Shown in pieces: positions 24,601-37,800 of a stretch of 64,000 nucleotides of DNA. Each line of letters opens with the position of its first letter. Position 1 is the stretch's first letter. The stretch is from Eustoma russellianum (Eukaryota; Streptophyta; Magnoliopsida; Gentianales; Gentianaceae), in NCBI GenBank assembly GCA_036186865.1, contig AP025069.1, forward strand, positions 22,240,868-22,304,867, in the 5' to 3' direction. Made by a program: the position numbers and the translations under genes. Below the pieces are notes generated by a model. The model was given only the letters and a program-made list of their open reading frames with translations, was not told the DNA's origin and did not search any database.

Positions 24601-27600
24601 AAGATCATTTACAAACAAGAACAGGTGGTAAAAGTCAAACAGTAATAGAAGACAATTTGAAAGAAACATACTCAAATAAAGACACCAGCCCAGAGAAGGG
24701 GTAAAACAGGACAAATGAAACGAGATCAAGGTGTCAAAGAGATGTGACAAGAAGAGAAACAAAAATTGCTGATGAGGTTTCAGTTTCTAGTAGTAGCAGC
24801 AGGTAGAAGGAAGGTTCTAATTAAGTCAAACATTTAGAGGATGGACGAAATGCATACACCGGAATAATCTAGTTTCATTTGGGCAAGAATCAAGGAAAAA
24901 TAAAGAGTTATACAAGACACCTTAAGGTGAAGAGGAAGTAGAAACAACCATATTCCCTCCCTCCCCCAAGAGGGGGAGAGGGACAGCAAACGTTCATGCA
25001 ACCGGTTTTTAATACTTCAACGTAGTTATGCCCCTCAGCTTGTGCATGGTCTAGAAGAGAATGGAGGGCATCCCATGATCAGTGGTTTCAGCGAGAAGAG
25101 ACTCAATGCAGAACTTACTGCAGAAGAAGCTTGAGTTGTAATCTTGCTCAAAACTTAATGATCTTTGGGATACTGTTTTGCGCACACACAAAATATGGAC
25201 AAGGCAGCAGCAAATAGTGTTGAAAATGGAGAATAAATAACTTCTGTAAATACAGTGGAATTTGAACGGGAAAATATCATTTTAAAAATAATCTCTTTTG
25301 TCTATATTCATTCCATGACCAAAGAAATGATAAGCTAATGTACGATGTTCCAGCGATAATACTATCACCTCTTTGAAATCCTCCCTTCTGGACACACACA
25401 GAAGATTTTTTTCGAAGTCAGTTTGATCAAAAATAATTTCAACACTTGGTATTGGTCCTAATCTACCCTAAAGACACGACACAATTACCTCCATCCCGAA
25501 ACACTAAAAAAGGAAATATATGTATCCCCCAACTAAAATAGTTTCCCAAGTATCGACATAATGCAGTGGAGAGAATACAAAACCTGAGCACAAAGCCAAT
25601 TGACTAGGCCTTTCAACACATCATCAATAGTAGTAAATTTCCCTTTAGTATCTGATGCTTCTCCGTTTGCAACAAAACCATCCACATTCTTGGGCCTAGC
25701 ACTGCAATAAATACGAATGGGCATTTCATCAATAGAGAACTTAACCATCCTGATTCTTGGGCCATTATGTTGCGTCTTCACTGTACCTCACTATTAGAGA
25801 GAGTATCTTACAGCTCTTCTCTTGAATGAACCAGTTTCCTTTCCAAAGCAGTCTACAAAAGCATGAACTTTTCAGCTTAGTGATCATCAGATGTCAAAGA
25901 CAGAATAATCAGCTGAAGATATTATTCAACCAAAAATCAACGCAGAAGGGGTAAACGATTTGTTTCCAGGAGTAGTAGGCAGATTTCTAAAAAGTGATAA
26001 GAGCTTCATAGACACAGCAGGAATGAGACGAGTGAAAATCATCAGCTTATGCAGTTGACCTAAAAGGAGTACTGACAACAAGAGTCATCGTGCCAAATGA
26101 GAGCTTTTGCATTCTATTGGATTTTCAGACTTCTCAAAGTAGTACGAGCATGAAACCCTTAAACAAGCTACTAATGTGACAGAACTACTTATTCAACAGA
26201 ACTGCCCCAACACCTGGTCTATTCTTCCACATAGCTTAAATTAGTTCGGAAGAAAAGCAAAATGCGTGGCATAAAGTTGAATCAATCAATCAAATTAGTT
26301 GGAATCTTCAAGATACAGTTTCTTTAAATGAATCATCTAGAAAGATCCATCATTTTAAGCTGTTCAAAATTTTCAAGATTGATTACGATTTCATCGATTA
26401 ACATGCAAATTTTCACTCAGTGTCTCAAGGGAAAAACAAAATGAGGAATCTTAGCTCATTATCCTAAAAAAACCCCTTCCTTTTCCTTCATATCCAAAGA
26501 AGCCAAATAATAGCAGCTGGAGCTGCCTCTCAGCTTCTATTCCCCTGGTGTATATTTTCGCTTTACTCCAAAGCATCACTTAACCGAAAAACAAAAGTCA
26601 AGAGGTTCAGAAAGAAATTAACTAAAGAATGCAATCATGTACAATTGTACAGAATAGAAGTTAGTCTACAAAAGTGGAATGCACAGAAGTCCCAAGGGGA
26701 ATCTTGCCTTAGAAAAGGTTCATAAGCATTCTCATTTGCAACAGCCTTGTCATGGAATAAACGCGCTCTTTTGGGGTTTGCTGCAAGGTAAGTACATCAG
26801 GAGAGAAAAAAATAATCAATTCCAGCAGAAAAGCAGATGACTTGAGCACATGAGGAAGTAATTGGTCTATAAACGACGTCCTTTTTTTTTTGGCAAGTGT
26901 GTAAACCTCCTTCATTCATCACTCACCAGAAAGCATTTCATCAATTAACGCTAGAACGTATTCGACAGTCCCTTCATTGAATATGTCACTCAAGAGGCTC
27001 ACAAAAGTACGAATATAAGCTGGACCATCCTGTGTAAGATAACAAAAACTTCTCAAGACCAAGCTTCCATTTTACTGGCATTACCAGATATTGGACGTCT
27101 TCAAATTTACAAAAACAGCGGCCCCAAAAAGAGAAAAATTAGTAAATAAAAATGCAATATCAGTTTTGTCACTTTCTGTTGTAAAGATTCAATGAAATGT
27201 AGGTCCTAGACTAAATATGAAGATAAAGTCCGTATGTTTCTTAAGTTAAAATTTTGTATCTGAGCCAAAATAGACAACTTTACAAGAAGGTTGTCAGGGG
27301 TCAACAACATCAAACATTACTAGCTAAAAATACAATTGGCACAAATTGTTTACTGATGGTGGCAGTATCTGGTACCAAGGAAGGTTGTGTGTGCCTGATG
27401 TGGAGAGTCTGAGGAGGGAGCTATTGAAAGAAGCACATAATTCAAAGTTGTCGATTCATCCAGGTGCTACGAAGATGTATAATGATCTAAAGAAACACTA
27501 CTGGTGGAGTGGTATGAAGAGACACATCGCTGAGTTCATTGAGAGATGCCTTGTTTGTCAGCAGGTTAAGGCAGAGCATCAGAGGCCGGGAGGTTTGATG

Positions 27601-28774
27601 TTGTCGTTGGAGATACCGGAGTGGAAGTGGGAGCATGTGACGATGGACTTCGTAGTAGGACTCCCTAAAACAAGAAACGGCAACGACATGATCTGGGTAA
27701 TTATTGATCGATTGACGAAGTCTGCTCACTTTCTACCTGCGCCTAGTGATGTGACCTTGGAGAGATTGGTGACGTTGCATATCGACGACATTGTTAGCCT
27801 TCATGGAGTTCCAGTTAGTATTGTGTCAGATCGTGACCCAAGGTTCACCTCCCGATTCTGGTCAGCTTGTCAGAGAAGGTTAAGGGACGGAGCTACGGTT
27901 GAGCACTGCCTTTCATCCACAGACCGATGGGCAGTCTGAAAGGACTATTCAGACTTTAGAGTACATGTTGAGAGCGTGCGCATTGGACTTCAAGGGGAAC
28001 CGGGATAGTATGATCAAGTTGATCGAGTTCTCCTACAATAATAGCCACCACAGTGCCATCGGCATGGCACCCTTTGAGGCGCTCTATGGACGTAAGTGCA
28101 GGTCCCCTGTTCATTGGGATAAGGTCGGTGAGCGCGTTATTACTGGTCCTGAGTTGGTTGAGCAGACTAGAGAGAAAATGAAATTGATACGTGATAGACT
28201 CAAGGTTGCTCAAGACAGAAGCAAGAGCTGGGCTGATTCGAAACGACGTCCCCTAGAGTTTGATATGGGCGAGAAGGTTTACTTGAGGGTGTCGCTTACG
28301 AAGGGGGTTTCACGATTTGGTTTGAAGGGGAAGCTGAGTCCTCGCTACATTGGTCCATACGAGGTGCTCGAGAAGGTCGGTACCTTGGCCTACCGACTAG
28401 CGTTACCCCCTTCTTTGGCTCAGGTGCACAACGTATTTCACGTTTCTCAATTGAGGAGATATGTTCCTGACCCGAGCCATGTCCTAGATGCACCATCGTT
28501 GAGGATCCGACCAGACATTACATATGAGGAGACTCCTATCAGGATAGTAGATCGCGAGGACCAGGCATTGAGATACCGAGTTATTCCTTATGTCAAAGTT
28601 CAATGGACGAATCATACGGAGCGCGAGACGACTTGAGAGCTTGAGGAACATATGCGAGAGGGATACCCTCGACTCTTCGAATGAGGTACGTCAAGTTTCG
28701 AAGACGAAACTTTTTGTAAGGTGGGTAGGATGTTATACCGTTAAAAAAAATATATAATAATAATAATAATAATA

Positions 28775-28841
<67 letters not shown>

Positions 28842-31800
28842 AATAATGAAATAAATATAGGAGAGAGATAATTACAGTGGTGTAGATGGGTAGGAGTTTA
28901 GGATAATATTAGTTTTGGAATTTAAAACTTAATCAAAATCTATTCCCTAATTCATCCAACTATATCCCCAAATCTCTCTCCCTAATCTCCTCTTTTTCCC
29001 CATTATAAACGACCAAACCCCCCCTCTTTCCGCTACACTCCAAACGGCATCAACCCTAGCCAAAAAAACGTGAGGTTCAAGGGAAAAGGAAGGAGAGAAA
29101 GGAGGCCAGACACGTCACACCAAATTCAATCATCGTACGTATAAATTCTTCATTGAAAAGGTAAGTGCCTCTTCCCCCTCAAATGGGTACGACCCATGCA
29201 TGCTTGGATGATATATTTTATGTGATTCATTGCTTTTATTTGTATTAGATGTAGATTTGTACTTGTTTATATTTGAAAAAGCATGAGGTGATTGTTTTCT
29301 TGCTACTATGTGCTTGTATGTGTTTAAACTTGGTGGTAGGAGTGGATTGAATCAAAAATAACTCTGAACGAAATTGAAAAATGGGAATTTTCATATTAGG
29401 AGTCCCTTAAAATTTGTGTTTTGGCCTTAGAATATGTCCTTATAGACTGGAAATAGGAGAAAATGGAGGTTGGGATTGGAAAATTGGTTGCAGCGTTGGG
29501 GAGTGTGCCTCACGTGCCGTCAGAGGTGGCCGCGCGTGGGCTCCCACGCGCTGCTGCTGGGAAATTCACAAATTAAAAAAAAAAGAACTTTCGGGCTGGC
29601 CTGCCAGCCGCGCGCGGTCTGGGCCGAGCCTTAACGGACCAGCAGGCGGCGGGCTGCAGAACCAGGCCCAATAGCAATCTGAAAAAAAAAAGAGGCTGGC
29701 CGGTTACTGGACTGGGCTGGATGGCCAGCGGACCGGGACTGTGGCTGGCCGGCCCAATTTACAGGATATAAAAAAAATTAATCCACAAAAGGGGCTGATT
29801 CGCGGGCCGGGCTGGAGCGGAGGTGTCGGGCCGGACAGGTTTATTTGTTAGGGCCGGCCTGATTTAAAAAAAAAGAAATGGATATTAAGTAATTATATTA
29901 ATAATTCTAGAAATTAGAAATAGTAAATAAATTAATTTAAATTGTAGAAAAATAAAAATTTAATACCAGAAAATTTTAAATAAATTCCAGAAAATATAAA
30001 ATGTTAAAATTAAATTATTTCCATTTAATATCTGAATTTTGGGTAAATCTAAATAATTAAGAATAATTAGTAATAAATAGAATTAAATAAGGAAAAATAG
30101 GAAAAATTAGTAGAAAATTCTAGAAAATTAATACAAGCTAAGAAAAAATAAGGGTAATGCTAAATAACAACTTTCCAATATTCGTAAAATTCATGAAACC
30201 AAATGTTGAGTGCCGGAGTTAGTGAGGATGGGCGTACGGGCCCCAGGCGACTTTGTTGTTGCATTCATGGCACGTGCATTGCATTTGGAGCGGGTTGAGA
30301 TGTACGGGTCTCAGACGCTCGAGTGGAGTGGATCATAGTGTACGGACCATAAGTACTCGGTCATAGTGGATCATGGTGTACGGGCCATGGACATTGGTTG
30401 TGGTGGATCGTGGTGTACGGGCCACGGGCATCGGTCAGGGTGGACTGTAGTGTACGGGCTGCAGGCATCCAGTCAATCCCGGAATCATGCATTGCATATA
30501 GGTCAGGAGCATATTGCATGACATGATTCTTGTTGCGTGTGATACGTTGATTGAGCATGCATCACGTACTTGCGCATTTTATGTGGAGTGTTTTACTTAC
30601 CGCATTTATTCTATCTTATGCATGTTATAGCATGTTTATGTGTTATGTGGTTATATCATTTCGGTATGCACGTTTTGTATTTGTTTGAGGCGGGCATCTA
30701 CTGGGTGATTTCTGTCACTCACCCCTACTTCCCAGGTGAGCCGGATGAGGACTACGAGCACATCTTTGTTGAGGACGGGTCAGACATAGCAGAATGGGCC
30801 AGTTGAGAGCTACAGTTAGGATAGGAGGGAACTTTGCAGCCGTTTTGCTCTTGTTTATACTTTGAGGATTTGTTACAGACTTCTTTACTACTGTTATTAT
30901 CAGAATTTCTATTCAGCAATGTAATGACGACTATTAGAGTTTAATTTAAGTTATGATTTACGTTTCCGCGAAAAAAATTTCTACGTCATTTCTGACAAGT
31001 AAGAGATTGATTCGACGCTTTGTATTCTCCTTAGCGAGATACGGCGGGTACACTATTCCCGAGGCTAAGATCTTTTTAGTTGACATACAATTGACCACTT
31101 TACTTTGTCTAGTACCTCCCTAAAGAAAAGAATTGAGCAGTTTTTCTCTCTCTAATTACTCATCTAGACAGAAAATAATAAGTTGTCCACTATCTCACAA
31201 TGACTATCAGAATAGATTTGGTCAGTTGCAGGTTACCCCATATGAGAGTTTGAAATTGACCAACTTTGAAATCTGCTTGTAATCTTGTCCAATAAAACAT
31301 CACAATCGGAATATGAATTTTTTCCGACAACGAGAGGGACACCTAAGTATTTGATGGGTAGGTTCCCCATAGGCATTCATAGTATATCCGCAAGTAAATT
31401 TTTCTCCTGAGGATACCAGAAGTGCATACCTCACACTTCTATAAGTTAGGTTGACAGCCTAAAAGATTTTAAAAATCCTCCAGAACCTGTTTTATCACCA
31501 CTACAAATTGTGTGTCAGCCTTTGACAAGATGAAGAGGTCATCTGCAAACGCCAAAGAAGAGATGCTTAGGTTTTCACAGTTTGGATGAAAAGAAAAAAG
31601 AGAGCTAGAAATCTTTCCTTAAAGGAGCTGGGTGAAACCTTCCGTGATTAGAATGAATAAGCAAGGGGATATAGAGTCTCCTTGCCTAAGACCTCTTGTA
31701 GCTTTGAAATTACCTGTTAAAGTAGCATTCAAGTTGACGAAAAGTGGAGATACAGAGCCAAACCCAATTGATGTAACTTTCTGGAAAGTGCATCGTCCTC

Positions 31801-34800
31801 AGTAGCATCATTAGATATTGCACATTAACACTATCAAAAGCCTTCATTATGTCTACTATGATAGCACAAAACTTAGGCCTGCCAGATCTCTTATTGTTTT
31901 TTCACAAGTTCATGCATGAGATGGATGTTGTTCTGAATTGTTCTGCCTTTGACAAAGACCAATTGGTTTTCGTCTACTAGGAATAGAAGAAGAGGCTTTA
32001 ATTTATTAACCAGTACCTTAAAGATGACTCAGGAGATAGACTTAAATTCTTTCATTTTGATTGGGTTGTCAACCTTTGGGATCAGGAATATTGTTATGGC
32101 ATTTATAGGATAGTAGATGTAGCTTTTCTTTCAGAAGAACTCCATAGCATCCAGAAATTCATCACCGACAGAAGTCTAATTTTTCTTATAGAAATCTACT
32201 GTATAACCATCTAGACCTGGAGCACTGTCTGATCTTGAAGAGAAAATCGCATCTTTGATTTCAACTCTAGATATAGGATGGATTAGGGATTGACTTTCGG
32301 CTGGATTATGTGTTTTCCAGACTAGTTTTGGGTTGAAGCGCTATTAATGTATGGATTTGTGAACAGTTTTTCAAAGGACTCGGATGCCATCTCCTTTACT
32401 TGCTTGTAATCTTCTATCATAGCTACCTCATTATTTTGCAGCATAAGAATTTTGTTCCTGGCATTACAAACCTTAATCGTCCTATGAAAAAATCTAGTAG
32501 TTTTGTCTCCTTTCATCGATTTCGAAAGACTCTTCCAAGGAAAGGGAATCTGGTGTAGGTATCCTTTAAACCTTTCATATCTTCTTGCAGCAAAGAGTTA
32601 AAAGAGTCCTTTACCAATTGAGCTTTAGTCCTTCAATCTTTAATCTGACTTTTTCCACTCAGTTTGTAATTTCTCCAAACATCTCTTTGTGCAGCTTTTT
32701 AATAGGATAATTCAGCCCCTTAAGATTTTTGGTTAGGCAGACTATGGAGTTTTCTTTTCTCTCTCTTTCCAACTGTCTTTTAAAATACTTTTGAAGTTTG
32801 AGTGTTTTATCCAGCCCTTCATGAATTTGAAGGGTCTAAAGCCAAATTTTTGGTTTATTGGGATAGAAAGGATACCATAGGAATGGTGTGAGGAGATAGA
32901 TGCTTCTTAATCAAGTTGAAAATGGAGGACTTGAGTTTTGTAGTGTTTATTACAGAACATATAATCAATTTTTGTGCAAACTATTTTGTTTTTACCCCTA
33001 TTGTTTGACCACGTGTATTCGAAACCTCTTGAGGGGATGTTGATAATATCTATATCCTTTATCCAGTATATGAACTCCTATTTTTTGTAAGCAAAAATTT
33101 TATAGATAGGCCAAATTAGGCATCTTTACAAAGGTAGTTGCTAGGGGTATACAACAGCAAGCATGACTTGCTCAAAATAAAAGCACGGTGCATTTTCTTA
33201 GCATAACCTAACAATATTATGGTGCCAGCAAGTACAACTTGCTTAAAATACAAATGGTTTGATGTTTTATCATCATAATACCATGCAAAAAGCTCACTCC
33301 TTTCCAAAATAAAATATATACAAGGACCATAAAGGTCTAAAATGCTAAAGCTATCGCTAGGAGGTTTGTACGCAGAGCAGTATAACAAGAGGCTTCGGTT
33401 CCAAATGCAGTAGTGGGGTCTGATTCTAGGGGTTCCAAAATGACATAGATTCTGGAAGAGTTGTTCAATCTATGTGAAGAAGCTTTGATGCATCTGACAG
33501 AAAATTTTCCAAACACCATGTTGGGTACCTATAAGTTGGCCTTCATACAGGCCCTAATAGTGTGCTAAGAAGATCCATTCTTATCTTGTTTCACCACAGC
33601 AACCTTTATACCCATCACCTTCAACAAAATAAGTTACAGGGTAGGCAACATATGTGCCAAAGAGAATAAACCAGCACCTCCAACTATAACCTCCATGTCT
33701 AACTCTTTCAGCAAAACATGTCATAAGGAATAGATTGTATAATACAATACTATGTAAGCCTTACCTAACAACCTAACTCAGTATGTAATCAACTATAGCA
33801 GCTGCGATCTCAAATTTCCCACCAAGCCCAACAAATATGGAATCATCAACTTCCAAAATCCAGACACAAGTATCCAAGCCCCAACCAAAATAAGAACCCT
33901 TAGTAGGTCCATTTTCTATCACAAGCCATCTAGAAAACACTCATGTCCAGTGACCATAATAGTCAGCCTCAAAGAAGTGCACAATAGAGGGTATGAGTAG
34001 GTGTAGTGAACAAAAGAATCCAAACCATTATCCAAGTGAAGTATATCCATATACCCAGCAATGCTCTGTTCATAAGCAAACCACCAAATAACCTTTCCAG
34101 AAAAGCACGAGATGAATTATATGAAGATGGCAGAAGAGATTCCCAGATTCAGAGATAGTTCTCAATTGAACTTACTCTTTTTGTAGCCTCTTCAAGTAGT
34201 AGCTGAGAAAGAGATGCTTTTCAGAATATCTTTAACCACAGCATAATAGTATTTGCCCAGTTGATGATATAATATTTTGTTTTTTTCCCTCCTGAGTTGA
34301 TAAATTGTAGCCGAGAACCCAAATTGCTTGATGACCTTTTGGAGCCTAGAGCTCCAAGAGTGCTGGAGCCAGAGAAGAGTATTTTGCCAGGAAAGGATTC
34401 TTCTATTGCAATTTTCCTTGCTTAGTACAGTACTGTACACTTTTGATGAGTATGGACATTGAAAAAATGTGATTGTTGTCTTCCATATACTTGTTACACA
34501 AGACACATGTAATAGTCTGAATCAATTCCCAATTCATCAGTTTATCTAGTGTATTCATCCTCTTCTAACATGCAAGTCAAAGTATGATTGCATAATGTGG
34601 AAGAAAATGTTTACGCCAAACAATTTTTACTTATTTTAACATTGGCAAAAGAGGTTAAAAGGTTGTTCTGGCATTTTTTTCACAGAAAACTTGGGGTTAA
34701 GCTTTCCCTTCCAAAAATCATCTCTATGTCTAATGTTTATACTTCTACATACTATACTGAATTGGAAACCTCGATTGCATTCCTATCAATCTTCTTCCGA

Positions 34801-37800
34801 CATGTTTTACCTTGGACATTAAGGATGATGTTGAAATCCTCCATTAGTAACAAGGCTTTATCTCCATAAATTTGATTATGATATCTTAGTTCCCTCTATA
34901 GATCTCTTTTGTTGCTCCTCTCATTGTAACCATATACTCATGTTATGATAAACTATTTATCCTTAGAAGAGTTTAATCTCATTCTGCAGTAATTGGATGC
35001 CCAATGCAATGCGATAACATACCCTTAAATAGGTTAGAGTTCCATGCTAATCAAATCCTAGATACAGATTTAGGCAGTATGTTGTATGTTGTGTATAACC
35101 TCCTAATTACTGAATATGTTTCTAACTATGCTTTCATATTTCTTTGTCTAACTTTTACTTCAACTAGTCCTATAAGACCGATTTTCTTTTCTCTAACGTA
35201 TTTCTTAACTTCTTGTTGTTTAAGAGAGGAGTTTAATCATCTGACATCCCAGCAGGTTAGCTTAATCATTTTGAAGATTTTGCCCCCTAAGCATCCCCCT
35301 ACTTTTATTTCTCTTGTAGTATTTATATGGGAACCATCATTGTCCTCGAACAGGGGAACTTCAGACAACTTCTAGTTAGAAGTATCAATCTTACCCTTCT
35401 CAGTTGATATAAGTGTATCAGTGTTATGCTTTAAATCAACTGCCCTCCTTTCCTTCTTCGAGCTATAGGAAACAAACTTAGTAGCCGACACCAGACGTAT
35501 CTTCTAATAAACTTGGATCATGATCCTCAAGAGACCTATCATTCTCAGATAGAACATCAGAAGGGGGTGAAGGACATGCACGGTCCTCATCACTTTCCAT
35601 TTGATTATGGACATTACATACATCAAGGTTCTCCTCATCCTTATCAAGTAAGGGACTGAATTCATTAGGGATGGTTAAAGAGACTCAGTTTCATTCCCAG
35701 TTTGTTTTGGTGGGGGGGGGGGGGGGAGAAGGTTTCTAGAAGCATTACTTTGTAGGTTATCATGTAGGACAAGATATGAGAGAAAACAGATGCAAGTTTA
35801 GCCATCACTCCCTTTGGTAGTGATTTGCACCCCTTCAGGCTCAATGTCCTTACCTTTTTCCAATTGGTGAGTTTCTCTGTTTGGCATGATTTCACCTTCG
35901 AATTCCTACACCCTCTTAGTGTGTTCTTGACCACTACGATTCAACTTCACTGGCATGTGAGAAGTGGTTCTCATTTGGAGAGTTAATTTGCGTGTTGAAG
36001 TAATGCAGACGAAGGTTTCGAAATTGGATCCAGACTGGAATTATGTCTAACTTAAGACATTGGATGGGTTTATTTGGGACTCATGGCCAAAGAAAGAGGA
36101 CCATGTTTCCAAAAGGTATAGGAGAAAGAGGACACTTTGCTTAGTATCTTCAGACTGGAACCGAAAGACAAAAAAGTATTCATAAATAATTTTGACTTCC
36201 AGAAACCCATTTGAGGTCAATCTGTCTTCAGCAAACTGCTGCATATTGAAAAAGGAGGTTGGTTGCATTGCCCATAACCTATCCAAGGATTGCGGCATTC
36301 CACTTTTGTTTTGTCACTGTGATGAATTTGGGGTTGATGGCAAAGAAATGTTTTTCTTTGTCATTATCTATCTGAACAGATGAAAGTGTAGATGAGATTT
36401 TGGTTTTGAAATCACGTTTGAGCGGTGAAGTCCAAGCTGATTTCACACATACAGTGGATTGCATGTTAGGATCTGAGCTTGATTAGGAAAGCCTGACTAT
36501 TTTGAATAGAAAAGATCAAGGATTTTAAACTCGGACCGTTTGTTGCGGAGGCTGGAGTGGCTCGAATGGCCAAAAAAGAGGACAAGGTTGTGTTTCAGGT
36601 GATTTTGAGTAGAAAATGCTCGATTACAGACTGAGAAGGGGAGGGGAAATGCCCATTGTATGTGGAAAGAGGAAAGCGAGATGACCATTAACGGTGGAGG
36701 AAAGGTGGGGACGAGAGAGAGAGAAAATATCTGATGGATTTTTAACCGTTGGAAATAGATGAGTTAGAGAGAACGGAGAGCGAAATTTTTTAGAGAGAAA
36801 AGGTACTCTGTGGAGGTCCTCATGTTTTACTTCCCTCTTCACCAATCCTTTAGGGAGACTTTTTCTACCACATCTCATGTAGCTACACTCCAAAGTTCAC
36901 CAGTCAACCCTCTTTTCATGTAGCAACTACAACTCACAATACATTAGAGTATACTGGAGTAGACATGATTAGCACAAATACTTGTGGTTATATTTACATT
37001 AGCACAAGTTCCACGTTATTGCACAACAAATATACATATAAGTGAGTAAACAGTACAAATGGCTTATCTTCCAATTAGTGTGCCGGTTTTCTTTTGTTTT
37101 TGCTTCTTGGAGTTGGAGGCTATGAATGGCTTATCGTAAGTCTCATACTAATAATTTTCAGTGCATATAAAAAATGATACAGAACCTAGTGCTTCAAAAG
37201 AATAAGAGAGTAAGCAACAGCAGCTCCGTGTACTGGTCTGACTTTTATGATTTACCAAAAATCAAATAGGTTTTTGGTAAATGGAAGATTTTGAAACAAT
37301 TTCAAAAGAAAACGAAAGCGAATTTCCTATTCTAGTTTCATTTTGTCTACTGGAAACAAAATAAGTGAGTATCATTGACTTCTTAGAAAGAAAAATTCAA
37401 TATGTCAGATATAAAATGATAATATGAAAGGACAAAATATGGCTTCCAGATTGCTCTGAAGATGACCAGGGGGACAATAATTATTTTTAACGTAAAGCTA
37501 TTGAAAGAAAATCCTAGGGGTTCAAACAGCCGAAGCTAACAGATGAAGTCTAGTACTGACAGACAGTTCCAATTTCAATGGATTAAAAAATTCTTAGGTA
37601 TATTCATATTCCGGCAAGCAACATTTTCAAGTAGAACATTTGTATTTTCACAACATTCAGCGATGACAAGACAAGAAGGTATATGATTGTATATGATTGC
37701 ATATAATAGTGAGGAATGCGGCTTTAAGATATTTAACATTTAAAAAGAAAAAGACTACTTCAAAACTGCATTTCTTCTGCCTTAAGGGGAGAAAATTCGA

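Larger units (their letters stand above)
27345..31052 (+). mobile_element. truncated Ty3/gypsy chromovirus (Tekay/Del-like)
   Basis: Only the integrase, chromodomain, polypurine region and 3' LTR remain. The 5' LTR, gag, protease, RT and RNase H are missing, and the left end starts abruptly inside the integrase-proximal region next to LINE B tail sequence. This suggests a deletion after insertion. The chromodomain and the TGTTATACC LTR start suggest the Tekay/Del branch. It is antisense to VHA-H within intron 2. Confidence 0.85.
28731..31052 (+). repeat. 3' LTR of the gypsy fragment (about 2.3 kb)
   Basis: It begins TGTTATACCG directly after the purine-rich GTAAGGTGGGTAGGA. The right end at GGGTACA is the best TG...CA choice but is not certain. 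Inside are an AAT microsatellite (28751-28845), a GC-rich GGGCTGG/GGCCGG stretch (29500-29860), a very AT-rich stretch (29880-30170) and a 37-bp tandem repeat (30300-30480). Short ORFs here look like chance. Confidence 0.7.
27238..36880 (-). mobile_element. LINE B, split by two later insertions, in VHA-H intron 2
   Basis: Read on the minus strand: 5' end near 36880, ORF1 near 36464-35400, endonuclease start near 35280, a break near 34700, the rest of endonuclease and RT from 33070 to about 31100, a break, then the 3' tail from about 27345 to 27238. The two gaps hold a truncated LINE (33081-34690) and a gypsy fragment (27345-31052). The tail at 27238-27330 resembles the tail of LINE D base for base over most of about 95 bp. 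The ends are estimated from LINE A, and no target duplication was found. Confidence 0.65.

Noticed and set aside
35712..35726. Run of 15 G
   Set aside because: A homopolymer inside a decayed LINE; possibly partly a sequencing effect. No function is suggested.
27190..36900. ATGTAG-containing strings as a LINE B target duplication
   Set aside because: Only six bases match in a low-complexity setting, too few for a LINE.
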